Origin: Phycicoccus sp. Soil802
GTDB taxonomy: Bacteria; Actinomycetota; Actinomycetes; Actinomycetales; Dermatophilaceae
Reading direction: 5' to 3'
DNA: 64,000 bases
Assembly (NCBI RefSeq): GCF_001429605.1
Contig: NZ_LMSS01000005.1
Span: forward strand, 292,618-356,617
The notes below the pieces were generated by a model. It saw only the letters and a list, made by a program, of their open reading frames with translations, was not told the origin of the DNA and ran no database searches. Numbering within the stretch: the stretch's first letter is position 1; every line of letters begins with the position of its first letter. Below are positions 10,466-20,661 of the stretch, piece by piece. The position numbers and the translations under genes are program-made.

Positions 10466-10876
10466 ATGAGCGACTGGAACGAATCGGTCATTGCGGAGTT
10501 CCGCGCCAACGAGGGTCGCGTCGGCGGCTACTTCGAGGGCGCGCCCATGATCCTGCTGCACCACATCGGCGCCAGGACCGGGACGGTCCGGGTGAACCCG
10601 CTGGTCTACTTCCCCCAGGACGACGGCTCGATGCTTGTGGTGGCGTCCAAGGGCGGCGCACCGACCAACCCGGACTGGTACCACAACCTGCTGGCCAACC
10701 CCAGGTTCGAGGTCGAGGTCGGCACCCGCACCTTCACCGTCGAGGCGAGCGAGCTGGACGGCCCCGAGCGCGCCGCGAAGTGGCCCGAGATCGTCGCGGC
10801 CCGACCGGGTTTCGGCGACTACGAGACGAGGACCAGCCGGACCATCCCCGTCCTGCGCCTGCGCGAGGTCGCCTGA
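10466..10876 (+). CDS. Ddn-like deazaflavin (F420)-dependent nitroreductase family protein
   Basis: 136 residues. It has the Ddn family core GARTGTVRVNPLVYFPQDDG followed by VVASKGGAPTNPDWYHNLLANP, the split beta-barrel segment that binds F420 in mycobacterial Ddn. These proteins reduce quinones or nitro compounds using F420H2. It supports an F420-making actinobacterial host; a second gene of an F420/NADP-type family is at 38.7 kb. Single gene with no operon partner, 75 bp after icd. The physiological substrate is unknown. Confidence 0.85.
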   Translation: MSDWNESVIAEFRANEGRVGGYFEGAPMILLHHIGARTGTVRVNPLVYFPQDDGSMLVVASKGGAPTNPDWYHNLLANPRFEVEVGTRTFTVEASELDGPERAAKWPEIVAARPGFGDYETRTSRTIPVLRLREVA

Positions 10877-10931
10877 CCGTCGCGTGATGGTCGCCGTCGT
10901 CGGCGGCCCGTGACCCCGCAGCGGTGCCGGG

Positions 10932-11336
10932 TCAGGTGGCGCGCATCCGGTTGTTGCGCGCGTTGTGCTCGACTTCTGCGAGCCCCAGCTCCTCGAGCAG
11001 TGGCGGCAGGTACATCCCCACCCGGCCCCGGTAGCCCTTGCGCAGGCCGTACCACCCACCGAGCGGGTTCGACTCGGAGCGACCCCAGGCCTCGACCGTC
11101 CCCTCCTTGGCGGGCTTCTGCTCGTCGGCGCTGCCGAGCGGCACCCAGTCGCCCTGCTCGCGCAGCCAGGCGGCGAGGTCCTCGATGACACGGGCGTCAT
11201 AGAGGAGCCTGGTCGAGCCGACCTGGCAGACGATCTGCGGCGGGTCCGCGGTGTCGTCGCGCCACATCGTGTAGTCACCACTACCCGGCGGGGTCTTCAG
11301 GGCCCAGGGGTCGTCCTTCGTGCCGCTGCCACTCAT
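10932..11336 (-). CDS. Conserved actinobacterial protein of unknown function
   Basis: 134 residues with no membrane segment. It reads like a widespread uncharacterised actinobacterial family: an N terminus GTKDDPWALKTPPGSG, a middle QVGSTRLLYDARVIEDLAAW, then EAWGRSESNPLGGWYGLRKG and MYLPPLLEELGLAEV. Several invariant-looking Trp, Gly and Pro residues suggest a compact enzyme or binding fold, but I know no function. It starts with ATG inside the last codons of the NUDIX-GNAT gene (ATGA overlap), so it is the second gene of a two-gene operon. Confidence 0.7.
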   Translation of the reverse strand: MSGSGTKDDPWALKTPPGSGDYTMWRDDTADPPQIVCQVGSTRLLYDARVIEDLAAWLREQGDWVPLGSADEQKPAKEGTVEAWGRSESNPLGGWYGLRKGYRGRVGMYLPPLLEELGLAEVEHNARNNRMRAT

Positions 11337-12361
11337 CGGTGCTCCTCGCCTCGTCGGTCGGTCCCCACGTCCAAGGACATCTTGAACCCCTCGTGCGAGG
11401 CCGTGAACCCCAGCCGTTCGTAGAGCCGGTGGGCGTCGGCCCGGCTCTTGTCGGTGGTCAGCTGGACGAGCCCGCAGCCCCTGCGGGCCGACTCGTCCAC
11501 GGCCCAGCGGACGAGCTGCTCACCGAGGCGCCGGCCGCGGTGGGTCGCCGCGACCCGCACCGCCTCCACCTGCCCACGCATGGCGCCCCGGCGCGACAGC
11601 CCGGGGAGGAAGCTCAGCTGCAGCGTGCCCACGACCGTGCCGCCGTCGTCGAGGACGACGAGGAGCTGCGACGGGTCCGCGTCGATCGCCGCAAAGGCCC
11701 GCAGGTATGCCGTGAGGTCACCGGGGTCCTCGCGGGTCGCCCCGAGCTGGTCGTCGGCGATCAGGCCGACGATCGCGCGCACGTCGTCCGCGCCGGCCCT
11801 CCGGAGCACCACGTCTCCCGGATCCAGCACCGCCAGCGGCGGCCGAGCCGCAGTGCCGGGCCCGGCGGCATACCCGCCTCCGACGCCATCGCCCTCGAAC
11901 CTCGTCCTGCCGTCGAAGGCGAGGGCGGTCGCGAGCTTGTGCCGGGAGTTCGGGGCCAGCCCCTCGGGCAGGGCGTCGACCGGGAACCAGCCGACCTCGG
12001 TCGACTCGTCGTCGTTGACCCGCGCCTCCCCTGAGACGTGCCGGGCGAGGAAGCAGAGGTCGAGGTACTGCGCGCGGTCGCCGTTGGGGTAGGTCACCTC
12101 GGGCTGCGTCCAGACCCCCGCGAGCGCCTCGATCCGCGCGACGACGCCGGTCTCCTCCTCGATCTCGCGCAGGAGCCCGTCGGCCGGCTGCTCACCGGGC
12201 TCGAGGATGCCGCTGACCAGCCCCCACAGACCGTTGTCAGTCCGTCGGCCGAGCAGCACGTGACCGCGCTCGTCGCGCACCACCGCCGTGACCCCGGCCA
12301 TCCACAGCAGGTCGTGTCCCAGCCGTTCGCGCAGGGCCAGGACGAAGTCGGGCGTCGGCAT
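11333..12361 (-). CDS. NUDIX hydrolase fused to a GNAT acetyltransferase
   Basis: 342 residues in two domains. Residues 1-150 are a NUDIX hydrolase with a full Nudix box (G-ILEPG-E-QPADGLL-REIEEETG, near residue 51) for Mg-dependent cleavage of nucleoside diphosphate derivatives. Residues 185-330 are a GNAT acetyltransferase with the acetyl-CoA loop VAATHRGRRLGEQLV and the usual DAHRLYERLGF helix. A Gly/Ala/Pro-rich linker joins them. TAGGGT lies 6 nt before the ATG (leaderless type). Both active regions look intact, so this appears to be a real fusion and not two misread genes. It is coupled to the unknown protein downstream. Confidence 0.85.
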   Translation of the reverse strand: MPTPDFVLALRERLGHDLLWMAGVTAVVRDERGHVLLGRRTDNGLWGLVSGILEPGEQPADGLLREIEEETGVVARIEALAGVWTQPEVTYPNGDRAQYLDLCFLARHVSGEARVNDDESTEVGWFPVDALPEGLAPNSRHKLATALAFDGRTRFEGDGVGGGYAAGPGTAARPPLAVLDPGDVVLRRAGADDVRAIVGLIADDQLGATREDPGDLTAYLRAFAAIDADPSQLLVVLDDGGTVVGTLQLSFLPGLSRRGAMRGQVEAVRVAATHRGRRLGEQLVRWAVDESARRGCGLVQLTTDKSRADAHRLYERLGFTASHEGFKMSLDVGTDRRGEEHR

Positions 12362-12407
12362 GCCCCGACCCTAACCACCGGGCCGGGTGCTGCGTGGCGC
12401 CTGCTAG

Positions 12408-13445
<1,038 letters not shown>

Positions 13446-13467
13446 CCCAGCCCTACGGCATACCTCG

Positions 13468-13501
13468 AAGCGGCCGTCCCCCACTGGGGGACGGCCGCTT
13501 T
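13468..13501. terminator. Strong hairpin between mdh and DUF3017
   Basis: AAGCGGCCGTCCCCC (13468-13482), loop ACT, then GGGGGACGGCCGCTT plus T. It is a perfect 15-bp stem starting with A and ending in TTT, so it can work in both directions between the convergent mdh and folD operons. Confidence 0.85.
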
Positions 13502-13531
13502 CGGGTGTCCCTCAGGGACGAGGTGTCGGGG

Positions 13532-13801
13532 TCAGCCCCGCGGCCTCAGGTCGAGCACGGAGGTGATGAACGCCAGGGCCACCCCGAGGATCGCCATGGT
13601 GGCCACGTCGACGCCCCGCGAGCGCACCGCGAGCCCGCCGCTGCGGGCCGTCGGCAGGACCAGGCGCAACAGCGCGGCCAGGCCCAAGCCGGCCGCGATG
13701 GTGTAGCCCGCGAGCAGCACCTCGTCGAAGAGGAAGAACACCACGCCGGCCAGGAGGACCGGGGCGGCGACCCACCACCAGCCCAGGCGCGGCGCGGTCA
13801 C
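13532..13801 (-). CDS. DUF3017 small membrane protein
   Basis: 89 residues with three hydrophobic helices (WWWVAAPVLLAGVVFFLF, a second with AAGLGLAALLRLVL, a third with VATMAILGVALAFITSVL). It is the usual partner of folD in actinobacteria. It starts with GTG 13801, 4 bp after the folD stop, so it is the second gene of a folD operon. It is an inner-membrane protein of unknown function. Confidence 0.8.
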   Translation of the reverse strand: MTAPRLGWWWVAAPVLLAGVVFFLFDEVLLAGYTIAAGLGLAALLRLVLPTARSGGLAVRSRGVDVATMAILGVALAFITSVLDLRPRG

Positions 13802-13805
13802 CGGG

Positions 13806-14678
13806 TCAGGCCGAGGTCTCGACGAGCTGGCGCTCGGCGGCTGCCACGATGTTGGACAGCAGCATCGCGCGGGTCATCGGGCCGACGCCACCGGGGTTCG
13901 GGCTGACCCAGCCGGCCACCTCGGCGACGTCGTCGGACACGTCACCGGCCACCTTGGACCTGCCGTCCTCGGCGACGATCCGGCTCACGCCGACGTCGAG
14001 CACGGCCGCACCGGGCTTGACCATGTCGGCGGTGATGAGCCCGGGCTGTCCCGCTGCGGCGATGACGATGTCGGCCTGCCGCACCTCGGCGGCGAGGTCG
14101 CGGGTGCCGGTGTGGCAGAGCACCACCGTGGCGTTCTCGCTGCGACGGGTGAGCATGAGCCCGAGCGGGCGGCCGACGGTGATGCCGCGACCCACCAGCG
14201 CCACGCGGGCACCGGCGATCGGCACGTCGAACCGGCGGAGCAGCTCGATGCACCCGGCCGGCGTGCACGGGAGGGGTGCGGCCTTGCCGAGCACCAGCCA
14301 GCCGAGGTTCGTGGGGTGCAGGCCGTCGACGTCCTTGGTCGGGTCGACCCGCGAGAGCAGCGCGAACTCGTCGAGCCCGGTCGGCTGCTGCACGAGGAAC
14401 CCGGTGCACTCGGGGTCGGCGTTGAGCTCGTCGATGACGGCCTCGACCTCCGCCTGGGTCGCGGTCGACGGGAGGTCGCGGCGGATGCTCGTGATGCCGA
14501 TCTCGGCGCAGTCCTTGTGCTTGGCGTTGACGTACCACTGGCTTCCGGGGTCCTCCCCCACCAGCACCGTGCCGAGCCCGGGGACGATGCCGTGCTCGCG
14601 CAGCACGTCCACCCGCCCGCGGAGCTCGTCCTTGATGGTCGCCAGGACCGCTTTGCCGTCGAGGATGCGTGCCGTCAC
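13806..14678 (-). CDS. folD: Bifunctional methylenetetrahydrofolate dehydrogenase/cyclohydrolase
   Basis: 290 residues from GTG 14678. It interconverts methylene-, methenyl- and formyl-tetrahydrofolate, supplying the formyl groups used by purN and purH at the other side of the accessory block. Motifs: [14 protein letters not shown] with the catalytic Lys, [23 protein letters not shown], and [18 protein letters not shown] for NADP. The frame is open to 14954, but GTG 14678 gives the family start [15 protein letters not shown] and has CAGGAT 8 nt upstream. The next gene upstream on this strand is the DUF1116 gene, about 50 bp away. Confidence 0.95.
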   Translation of the reverse strand: MTARILDGKAVLATIKDELRGRVDVLREHGIVPGLGTVLVGEDPGSQWYVNAKHKDCAEIGITSIRRDLPSTATQAEVEAVIDELNADPECTGFLVQQPTGLDEFALLSRVDPTKDVDGLHPTNLGWLVLGKAAPLPCTPAGCIELLRRFDVPIAGARVALVGRGITVGRPLGLMLTRRSENATVVLCHTGTRDLAAEVRQADIVIAAAGQPGLITADMVKPGAAVLDVGVSRIVAEDGRSKVAGDVSDDVAEVAGWVSPNPGGVGPMTRAMLLSNIVAAAERQLVETSA

Positions 14679-14727
14679 GGTCGCCCATCCTGCCACGCCG
14701 CGTCGACCCGTCCGCACGGGCGTGCGG

Positions 14728-16140
14728 TCACCCGTCGCCGGGCACCGCCGCCGCGAGCGCCGCGATCGCCTGGGTGAAGCAGGCTGCGGGCGGAGTGACG
14801 AGCCCGGCGCCGACCTGACCGGTGCCGGCGACCCGTCCGGCCATGCCGGTGTTGATCTGGGGCAGGATCCCGGTCCGCGCCACCGCGGAGACGTCGATGC
14901 CGGTCGGCGTCCCGCGGAACTCGAGGATGGGCACTTGGTATGCCGTGTGCTCACCGACCGTGATCTCGTACATCGTGCGGGTGGCCCGGAGCGCGAGCGG
15001 CACGTCGCCGCCCACGAACTTCACGATGGCAGGGGCCGCGGCCATGGCGAAGCCACCGATGCCGGCCGTCTCGGTGATGGCCGAGTCGCCGATGTCGGGG
15101 TTGGCGTCGTCCGGTCCGTAGGAGCCGAGGAACAACCCTTCGGGGGTGTTGGCCGGTCCGGTGAACCACTGGTCACCGGTGCCTGCGGTGCGGATGCCGA
15201 AGTCCGTGCCGTTGCGGGCCATGGTGGTCACCACCGTCGACCCCGGGATGCCCTCGGCCGCCAGTGTCGAGAGCTTGCAGGCCGGCATCCCGAGGTTGAG
15301 GAAGAAGTGCTCGTTCGCCCCGGAGAAGCGCACCGCCTCGGCGATGTCGCTGGACGACCCGTCGGCGGTGATGAGGGTGGGCAGCAGCTCGCGCAGGAGC
15401 ATCAGCGACCCGGCCCGGTTGCGGTTGTGACCCTCGTCGCCCATCTGGAGCATCTGGCTGATGATCGACTTGACGTCGATCGGGCCCGCCGCGCGAATCG
15501 CCTGCTGCAGCAACGGTCCCAGCACCGAGTTCATCCAGTGCAGCCGGTCGATGACCTCGGGGCCGTAGGCGCCGTAGCGCAGCACCTTGCCGAGTCCTTC
15601 GTTGAGGGAGCACCACGACGTGTGGTCGTGCACCTCGTCGCGGAGCTCGTAGACCCACATCGACGGGGAGACGACGCCGGCCATCGGGCCGACTGCGTCG
15701 CGGTGGTGACAGGGCTCGAGCTCGACGTCGCCACCGGCCAGCGCAGCCTCGGCCGCCTCGGCCGTGTCGGCCATGCCCTCGAAGAGCATCGCGCCGATGA
15801 GGGCTCCCCGCAGCGGACCCGAGGCGCGTTCCCACTCGATCGGGGGGCCTGCGTGCAGGAACGTCCCGCGCTCCAGCCCGAGCGCCTCGCTGGCCGGGCG
15901 CACGTCGACGAAGTCCGCGCCGGCAGCGGTCATCCGCTGCCAGGCGAGCTCGTTCGCCTCGCGCCGGCGGGGATCTCCCGCGACGCGGGCGAGGTGGGGC
16001 GCACTGCCGTCGAGCGGCGGCTGCCAGTCGGTCTCGGTCACCTCGACGGCCTGGTCGCGCAGCGCGTCGGCGAACATCGAGGCGCCTGCCGTGGCGACCA
16101 CCGGGTCGGCCTGCAGGAGCCCGCGCAAGGGGGTGCTCAT
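14728..16140 (-). CDS. DUF1116 protein, AllG/YlbE-like oxamate transcarbamylase subunit
   Basis: 470 residues of the DUF1116 family (E. coli YlbE, now AllG). In E. coli this family works with FdrA (AllF) and YlbF (AllH) as the oxamate transcarbamylase that phosphorolyses oxalurate to oxamate and carbamoyl phosphate. Characteristic stretches are [28 protein letters not shown] and [19 protein letters not shown]. It overlaps the FdrA stop by ATGA and is the last gene of a tightly coupled three-gene operon. The substrate here may be different, since a barbiturase and carbamate kinase lie at 51-54 kb. Family call strong; substrate inferred. Confidence 0.82.
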   Translation of the reverse strand: MSTPLRGLLQADPVVATAGASMFADALRDQAVEVTETDWQPPLDGSAPHLARVAGDPRRREANELAWQRMTAAGADFVDVRPASEALGLERGTFLHAGPPIEWERASGPLRGALIGAMLFEGMADTAEAAEAALAGGDVELEPCHHRDAVGPMAGVVSPSMWVYELRDEVHDHTSWCSLNEGLGKVLRYGAYGPEVIDRLHWMNSVLGPLLQQAIRAAGPIDVKSIISQMLQMGDEGHNRNRAGSLMLLRELLPTLITADGSSSDIAEAVRFSGANEHFFLNLGMPACKLSTLAAEGIPGSTVVTTMARNGTDFGIRTAGTGDQWFTGPANTPEGLFLGSYGPDDANPDIGDSAITETAGIGGFAMAAAPAIVKFVGGDVPLALRATRTMYEITVGEHTAYQVPILEFRGTPTGIDVSAVARTGILPQINTGMAGRVAGTGQVGAGLVTPPAACFTQAIAALAAAVPGDG

Positions 16141-17708
16141 CGGGTCGCTCCGTCCCGGTCGACGCCGAGGAGGGCGAGGGCATGCCTCGTCGCCTCGGCG
16201 TTGGAGAGGTGCACGGCTGCACCGGCTGCGGACAGCTGGGCGCCGCTCGTGTCGAGTCCCTGGGGGTCGCCGCGCGTGCCCGTGAGTGACACGACGACGG
16301 GCAGGTCACGTCCGGCGGCGGTCGCCACGGCCCGGGCGCCGCGGATCGCCTCGGCCAGCTCGGGAGCCGGGTCGGGGTGTGCGCCGTGGCCGAGGACCAG
16401 GTCGAGCAGGAGCACGCCGCAGCCCGGGTCGGCTCCTTCGGCCGCGATCCGCTCCAGCCGCAGGGTCGGGTCGATCATCGGGTGCGCCCGCCCGCGGGTC
16501 AGCTCGTCGTCACCGAAGTCGATGACCAGGTGGGCCTGGGCGCGCAGGTCGGCGTCGAGGGCCAGGTCGGGCGAGAGCGGGATGTTGGACCTGAGCCCGA
16601 CGCCCAGCTCCTGGGCGGCGACCAGCATCGCCTCGTCGGCCAACGTGCCGCCGCAGAACAGCCCCCGCAGGAAGCGAGGCTCCCGCCGCGAGCCGTCCGA
16701 CTCTGAAGCATCGTGGGGGTCCTGGTCCGGGGGATCCTTCAGAGTCGCGGAGATGGGTAGTGCGTCCCAGTGTGGCCACGGCGGGACCTCGCGACCGAGG
16801 GCGCCCAGGAACGACTCGACGGCGGCCGTGAGGTCGGGCCGCCCAGCCCCGAGCGTCGCCCAGTGGACCGGCTTGCCGAGCCCCGCGGCATACCCCTCCA
16901 GGTCGGCGAGCACCTCGGCAGCCGGCGGCTTCGAGACCACGAGGATCGACTCGGTCGCCTCGTCGGCCGCGAGCGCGGCGAGCGCCTGACGGGTCGACCG
17001 TCCGCCGACGGCTGACGACAGGTCGCGCCCCCCGACGCCGAGGCAGTGGCTGACCCCCAGCCCTGCGGCGTCGAGCAACGCCATCACCTGCTGGGCACCC
17101 GTGCCGGAGGCCGCGACGATCCCGACCGGGCCCCGCTCGACGACGTTGGCGAAGCCGAGCGCGACGCCGCCCACCACGGCCGTGCCGCAGTCGGGGCCCA
17201 TCACGAGGACGTCCTGCGCTGCAGCGGCGTCCTTGAGCCGGACCTCGTCCTCGACGGGGACGTTGTCGGAGAACACCATCACCGAGACCCCTTGGGCGAT
17301 GGCGTCGAAAGCCTCCACGGTGGCGTGCTGGCCGGGCACCGAGACCAGCGCGAGGGTGGCGTCGCCGGCGCGGACCGCCCGGCCGAGAGTCCGTGGTGGT
17401 GGGGCCGCACCGAAGCCACCCGCGCCCGACCCGGCCGACCGCAGACCGGCCAGGGCGGCGTCGAGGGCGGCCAGCCCGGCGGCGACCCCGTCGGCGTCGT
17501 CGGCCCGGATGGCGACCACGAGCTCGTTGGGCTGGACGCCCTGCGGCACGGTGAACCCCATGGCGCCGATCACCTCGAGGTTGAGCTCGGTGGCCATCGC
17601 GACCTGGGCCGCTGACACACCGTTCCCGCCGGCCACCTGGCGGGAGACCTGCATGAGGCTCACGGAGTCGTAGTATGCGCCGCTGCGCAGCTCGAGGTGG
17701 TCGGTCAC
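16137..17708 (-). CDS. fdrA: FdrA-like (AllF) acyl-CoA-synthetase-fold carbamoyltransferase subunit
   Basis: 523 residues with the succinyl-CoA synthetase-like fold of FdrA. The N-terminal nucleotide-binding-like half has VFSDNVPVEDEVRLK and MGPDCGTAVVGGVALGF followed by VGIVAASGTGAQQVM; the C-terminal half has RGLFCGGTLADEAM and VLLLDLVLGHGAHPDP. It starts with GTG overlapping the DUF2877 stop (GTGA). Between the halves, about residues 320-345, lies an extra segment (KDPPDQDPHDASES) coded by a palindromic DNA element with an 11-bp stem (16698-16747). A very similar element sits in hyuA. The insert is in frame in a linker, so the protein is probably functional. Confidence 0.85.
   Translation of the reverse strand: MTDHLELRSGAYYDSVSLMQVSRQVAGGNGVSAAQVAMATELNLEVIGAMGFTVPQGVQPNELVVAIRADDADGVAAGLAALDAALAGLRSAGSGAGGFGAAPPPRTLGRAVRAGDATLALVSVPGQHATVEAFDAIAQGVSVMVFSDNVPVEDEVRLKDAAAAQDVLVMGPDCGTAVVGGVALGFANVVERGPVGIVAASGTGAQQVMALLDAAGLGVSHCLGVGGRDLSSAVGGRSTRQALAALAADEATESILVVSKPPAAEVLADLEGYAAGLGKPVHWATLGAGRPDLTAAVESFLGALGREVPPWPHWDALPISATLKDPPDQDPHDASESDGSRREPRFLRGLFCGGTLADEAMLVAAQELGVGLRSNIPLSPDLALDADLRAQAHLVIDFGDDELTRGRAHPMIDPTLRLERIAAEGADPGCGVLLLDLVLGHGAHPDPAPELAEAIRGARAVATAAGRDLPVVVSLTGTRGDPQGLDTSGAQLSAAGAAVHLSNAEATRHALALLGVDRDGATR
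16698..16747. repeat. In-frame palindromic element inside fdrA
   Basis: CGACTCTGAAG (16698-16708) pairs with CTTCAGAGTCG (16737-16747). Allowing one mismatch, the stem continues by three pairs and leaves a 20-nt loop. Read on the coding strand, the core GAAGGATC-20 nt-GATGCTTC lines up with GAAGATC-20 nt-GATCTTCC in hyuA at 35280-35316, in the same reading frame (DPPxQxxxxD). Confidence 0.75.
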
Positions 17709-18619
17709 GGCAGGCTCCTCGGGGTGGCGGACAGGGAGGTCGCGGTCAGTGGGTTCACCGTGGTCGAGGCAGACGGTGTGGTCTGGCCGCTCTGTGCGGT
17801 CAGGGCCTCGAGGCAGCCGGCCAGGCCGCCCAGGAGGTCGGCTCCCGAGGTGTGGCCGATCGCGAGCACCTCGTGGACCGCCTCGGTGACTGTGGCCCCC
17901 TCACCGACACCGGAGGAGCTGTCGGAGCCGGCCGACGCGAGGCGCTGGAGCAGCCGCGTGACCGGCTCGGCGGCATACCCGTCGGCGGCCTCGCGCAGCA
18001 GCGACGCCGACAGGCTCGTCGTCACGGTGAGGCGGGGTTGGACGGCCCGCCAGAGCTCGTCGACGGACGCGCTCGTGCCGCGCGGGTGCAGACGGAGCCC
18101 GAGCAGAGCGCCGCACAGCACGTCGTCGCCGCTGGGGGTGAGTCCCGGCCCCGCCCCGACGAGCGCGCCCACGCGGTCCGCGAGCGCGGAGGGCGCCGGC
18201 GCGCCGCTGAGGAGCAGCTCGGCGACGCCACGGGCAGGGACCCGCCACGGCAGCGGCAGGGTCGCGAGGTGCCCGCCGACGGTGGTCGCGGCCGCGCGGG
18301 GGGCCGGGTGGGGGCGCCAGGTGCGCACGGCCCGGACCGTGACGCCGGGTAGCCGCACGGCACCCCCGCCGACCACGACCTCGTCGCCCGGCTGGGCCCC
18401 CCAGCCCACGGTCGGGAGGGTGGTCGCGACGGCGAGCGCCGTGGGGAGCCGCAGTCCGTCGCGGGTCACGACGGGCAGGACGTCGGCGTGCCCACCCACC
18501 TGGAGGTAGAGGGCGGTCGGGAAGGCCGCCAGGACCGTGCCGCGGCGCGGTGCTCCGTGGACGAGCTCGGCCGATCGCTCGGAGACCGCGGCTGGCCAGG
18601 TCGTCGCTGACGGTGTCAT
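17705..18619 (-). CDS. DUF2877 protein, AllH/YlbF-like oxamate transcarbamylase subunit
   Basis: 304 residues of the DUF2877 family (E. coli YlbF, AllH). The signature GAGPGLTPSGDDVLCGAL is near residue 155, and IGHTSGADLLGGLAG is near 262. It is the first gene of the operon DUF2877-fdrA-DUF1116. ATG 18619 has a very strong GGGAGGAGG ribosome site. It is divergent from a PucR regulator 83 bp away, the arrangement expected for a purine/pyrimidine catabolic operon under PucR control. The C-terminal 30 residues are Ser/Thr-rich and look dispensable. Confidence 0.8.
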   Translation of the reverse strand: MTPSATTWPAAVSERSAELVHGAPRRGTVLAAFPTALYLQVGGHADVLPVVTRDGLRLPTALAVATTLPTVGWGAQPGDEVVVGGGAVRLPGVTVRAVRTWRPHPAPRAAATTVGGHLATLPLPWRVPARGVAELLLSGAPAPSALADRVGALVGAGPGLTPSGDDVLCGALLGLRLHPRGTSASVDELWRAVQPRLTVTTSLSASLLREAADGYAAEPVTRLLQRLASAGSDSSSGVGEGATVTEAVHEVLAIGHTSGADLLGGLAGCLEALTAQSGQTTPSASTTVNPLTATSLSATPRSLP

Positions 18620-18702
18620 CGCCGACCTCCTCCCGCGTGCTGTCCCGTCGTGATTCGCCGGACTGACGCAGCGACGCTATCGAGTGCGATTACAGTCACC
18701 TC
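18620..18702. promoter_or_regulatory. Divergent promoter region, transcarbamylase operon / pucR
   Basis: 83 bp. On the + strand TACAGT (18691-18696) lies 6 nt before the pucR ATG, so pucR is probably leaderless. On the - strand the DUF2877 gene has a full ribosome site (GGGAGGAGG). The short shared region would let the PucR protein act on both genes. ATCG-AGTG-CGAT near 18679 is the only small inverted repeat seen. Confidence 0.5.
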
Positions 18703-20406
18703 ATGGTGAATGTTGCCAAGGATGGCGGCCTGGTTGACGCGGAGTTGCCATCGGTCGGCGCCCCCGCCCCCAGTCGCGACCTCGTGGGGGGCGTGCGCCT
18801 CGAAGGGCTCCTGACGTTGCCCTCGCTGGCGGGCACCGAGCTCGTCCACGGGCCCGACCAGCTGCTCCGCGGCGTCCTGCGGGCCTCTCTGCTGGGCGCC
18901 ACCCCCACCCCTCGGCACCACCTCGTCTGCACCGACGCCGAGACCGTCGAGGCCTGGGAGGCAGCCGGCCAGGACCCCCTCGAGCAGAGTGCCCTCGACG
19001 GTGCCGCGGCCCTGGCCATCGCGGGCGGCTCCGCGGAGCAGGTCCGCCGGTGGCGGGAGCGCGCGACCGCGGTCGGGCTCCCGCTCGTGCTGGCTCCGCA
19101 CGGAGTCCGGGCCGAACGCATCGTCACCGAGGTGCTCGGAGCGGTCCTCGACCAGCAGTCGGGGATCCTCGAGCGCGTCGAGGAGGCCCACCAGATCCTG
19201 GTCGGTGTCGTGCTCGCCGGCGGTGGCCTCGAGGACCTGTGCCAGCGCTTGGCGGGCTTCCTCGGCGGCGCGGCCATGGTGACCAGCAGCGACGGACGGG
19301 TGATCGCGCAGGCCGGGAGCGACGCGGACCTCGGCGCGGCGCTGGCGCTCGACTGCTTCGACCGCACCGGCCGGCTGATCACCGAGCACGAGCCGGTGGG
19401 CATCCGGCCGAGTCAGGGCGCCCAGGCCCGGCGGGCCATGGTGCGGATCGTGGCCGGCAACCTCAACCACGGCCTGCTGGCGGCGTTCGTGGGCGACCGT
19501 GCGCTGACCGCCGACGACGTCCACCTGCTCGAGCGCGCCGCCACCGTCGCGGCCCTGGCCATCACCAAGGAGCAGGCCGTCTCGGCGGTGGAGAGCAAGT
19601 ACCGCGCGGAGTTCCTGCGCGACGCCCTCGCCGGCCGGGCCGGTGCTCCGGCCGAGGCGGTGGCGCACGCGGCCGCGCTCGGGTGGGACATCGACCGCCG
19701 CCTCGTGGTGGTGGTGGCCGAGACCGACGAGGACGACGCGCACTCCTCCCGCCCGCCCGAGGAGGTGGGGGTCCTGCAGGAACGCTTCGCCCGCGCGTGG
19801 AACCAGGCGATGGCGGTCCGCGACCCGCGCGCCCCCGTGATGGGCTTCAGCCAGGAGGTGGTCGCCCTCTGCGGCGTCCCCGAAGGGGCCGACACGGAGT
19901 CGATCATGCGCACCGTCACCGAGATCGTGCGGGTCATCAGCGGCATCGGCGGCGGCGGCCGGCGGACCTTCTCGACCGGCGTCTCGCGCCCCGTCGAGTC
20001 CGTCGCCGACCTGCCCCAGGCCTACGAGGAGGCCCTCTCGGCGGTCAGCGTCGGACGCCAGCTGCACGGCGACTCCGCGGTCACGCACTTCGACGGCCTC
20101 GGGGTGTTCCGGCTGCTCGCGCTGATCCCCGACAGCGCCGACCTGCGCCGGTTCGTCGACGAGGCGCTCGGGCCGCTGTCCACTGACGACACCGCCGAGC
20201 ACGCCGACCTGCGCCGGACCCTGTCGATCCTCATCGACACCAACATGAACGTCGCCGAGACCGCGCGCCAGCTGTTCTTCCACTACAACACGCTGCGCTA
20301 CCGCATCGTGAAGCTGGAGAAGATGCTGGGCCCCTTCACGACCGACCCGCAGCTGCGGCTCAAGCTCGCCCTCGCGCTCAAGGTGCACCAGATGCGTGGC
20401 ATCTGA
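18703..20406 (+). CDS. PucR-family transcriptional regulator
   Basis: 567 residues. The N terminus (LEGLLTLPSLAGTELVHGPD) is the PucR sensory domain, a GAF-like middle follows (residues 165-290), and the C-terminal 60 residues carry the PucR helix-turn-helix NMNVAETARQLFFHYNTLRY. This family regulates purine and related nitrogen-heterocycle catabolism. It lies between the divergent transcarbamylase operon and the UraA-type permease, so it is the likely regulator of both. TACAGT 6 nt before the ATG suggests a leaderless message. The ligand is unknown; uracil, barbiturate or an ureido acid are plausible. Confidence 0.87.
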   Translation: MVNVAKDGGLVDAELPSVGAPAPSRDLVGGVRLEGLLTLPSLAGTELVHGPDQLLRGVLRASLLGATPTPRHHLVCTDAETVEAWEAAGQDPLEQSALDGAAALAIAGGSAEQVRRWRERATAVGLPLVLAPHGVRAERIVTEVLGAVLDQQSGILERVEEAHQILVGVVLAGGGLEDLCQRLAGFLGGAAMVTSSDGRVIAQAGSDADLGAALALDCFDRTGRLITEHEPVGIRPSQGAQARRAMVRIVAGNLNHGLLAAFVGDRALTADDVHLLERAATVAALAITKEQAVSAVESKYRAEFLRDALAGRAGAPAEAVAHAAALGWDIDRRLVVVVAETDEDDAHSSRPPEEVGVLQERFARAWNQAMAVRDPRAPVMGFSQEVVALCGVPEGADTESIMRTVTEIVRVISGIGGGGRRTFSTGVSRPVESVADLPQAYEEALSAVSVGRQLHGDSAVTHFDGLGVFRLLALIPDSADLRRFVDEALGPLSTDDTAEHADLRRTLSILIDTNMNVAETARQLFFHYNTLRYRIVKLEKMLGPFTTDPQLRLKLALALKVHQMRGI

Positions 20407-20661
20407 CCGAGCAACATCGGTATGCCGCGGGGGCACGATGGCGCCGCGCCCTCTGGCGGGAGGGACGCGGCACAGCCCATTGCACTCCTGCGCGACGCGG
20501 AATGCGAGCGCGCCACTCCGCATACTCTGCCGAAAGGCGCGCGGGACTCGATAGCAACAATTGCCCAATGCAGCGGGCGGTGGGGCCGCTAGTTTTCGCC
20601 TATCCCGGAAGGGACTGTGGGCCGCCGGCTGGGTGGCCACACCCGTGGAGAAGGAGTCCGC
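20407..20661 (+). promoter_or_regulatory. Upstream region of the permease gene
   Basis: 255 bp without a gene. It is locally AT-richer (ATAGCAACAATTGCCCAATGC near 20550). Two related 9-mers, CCCATTGCA (near 20477) and CCCAATGCA (near 20564), could be regulator half-sites, but this is only suggestive. The strong ribosome site AAGGAG is at 20651-20656. Confidence 0.35.
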
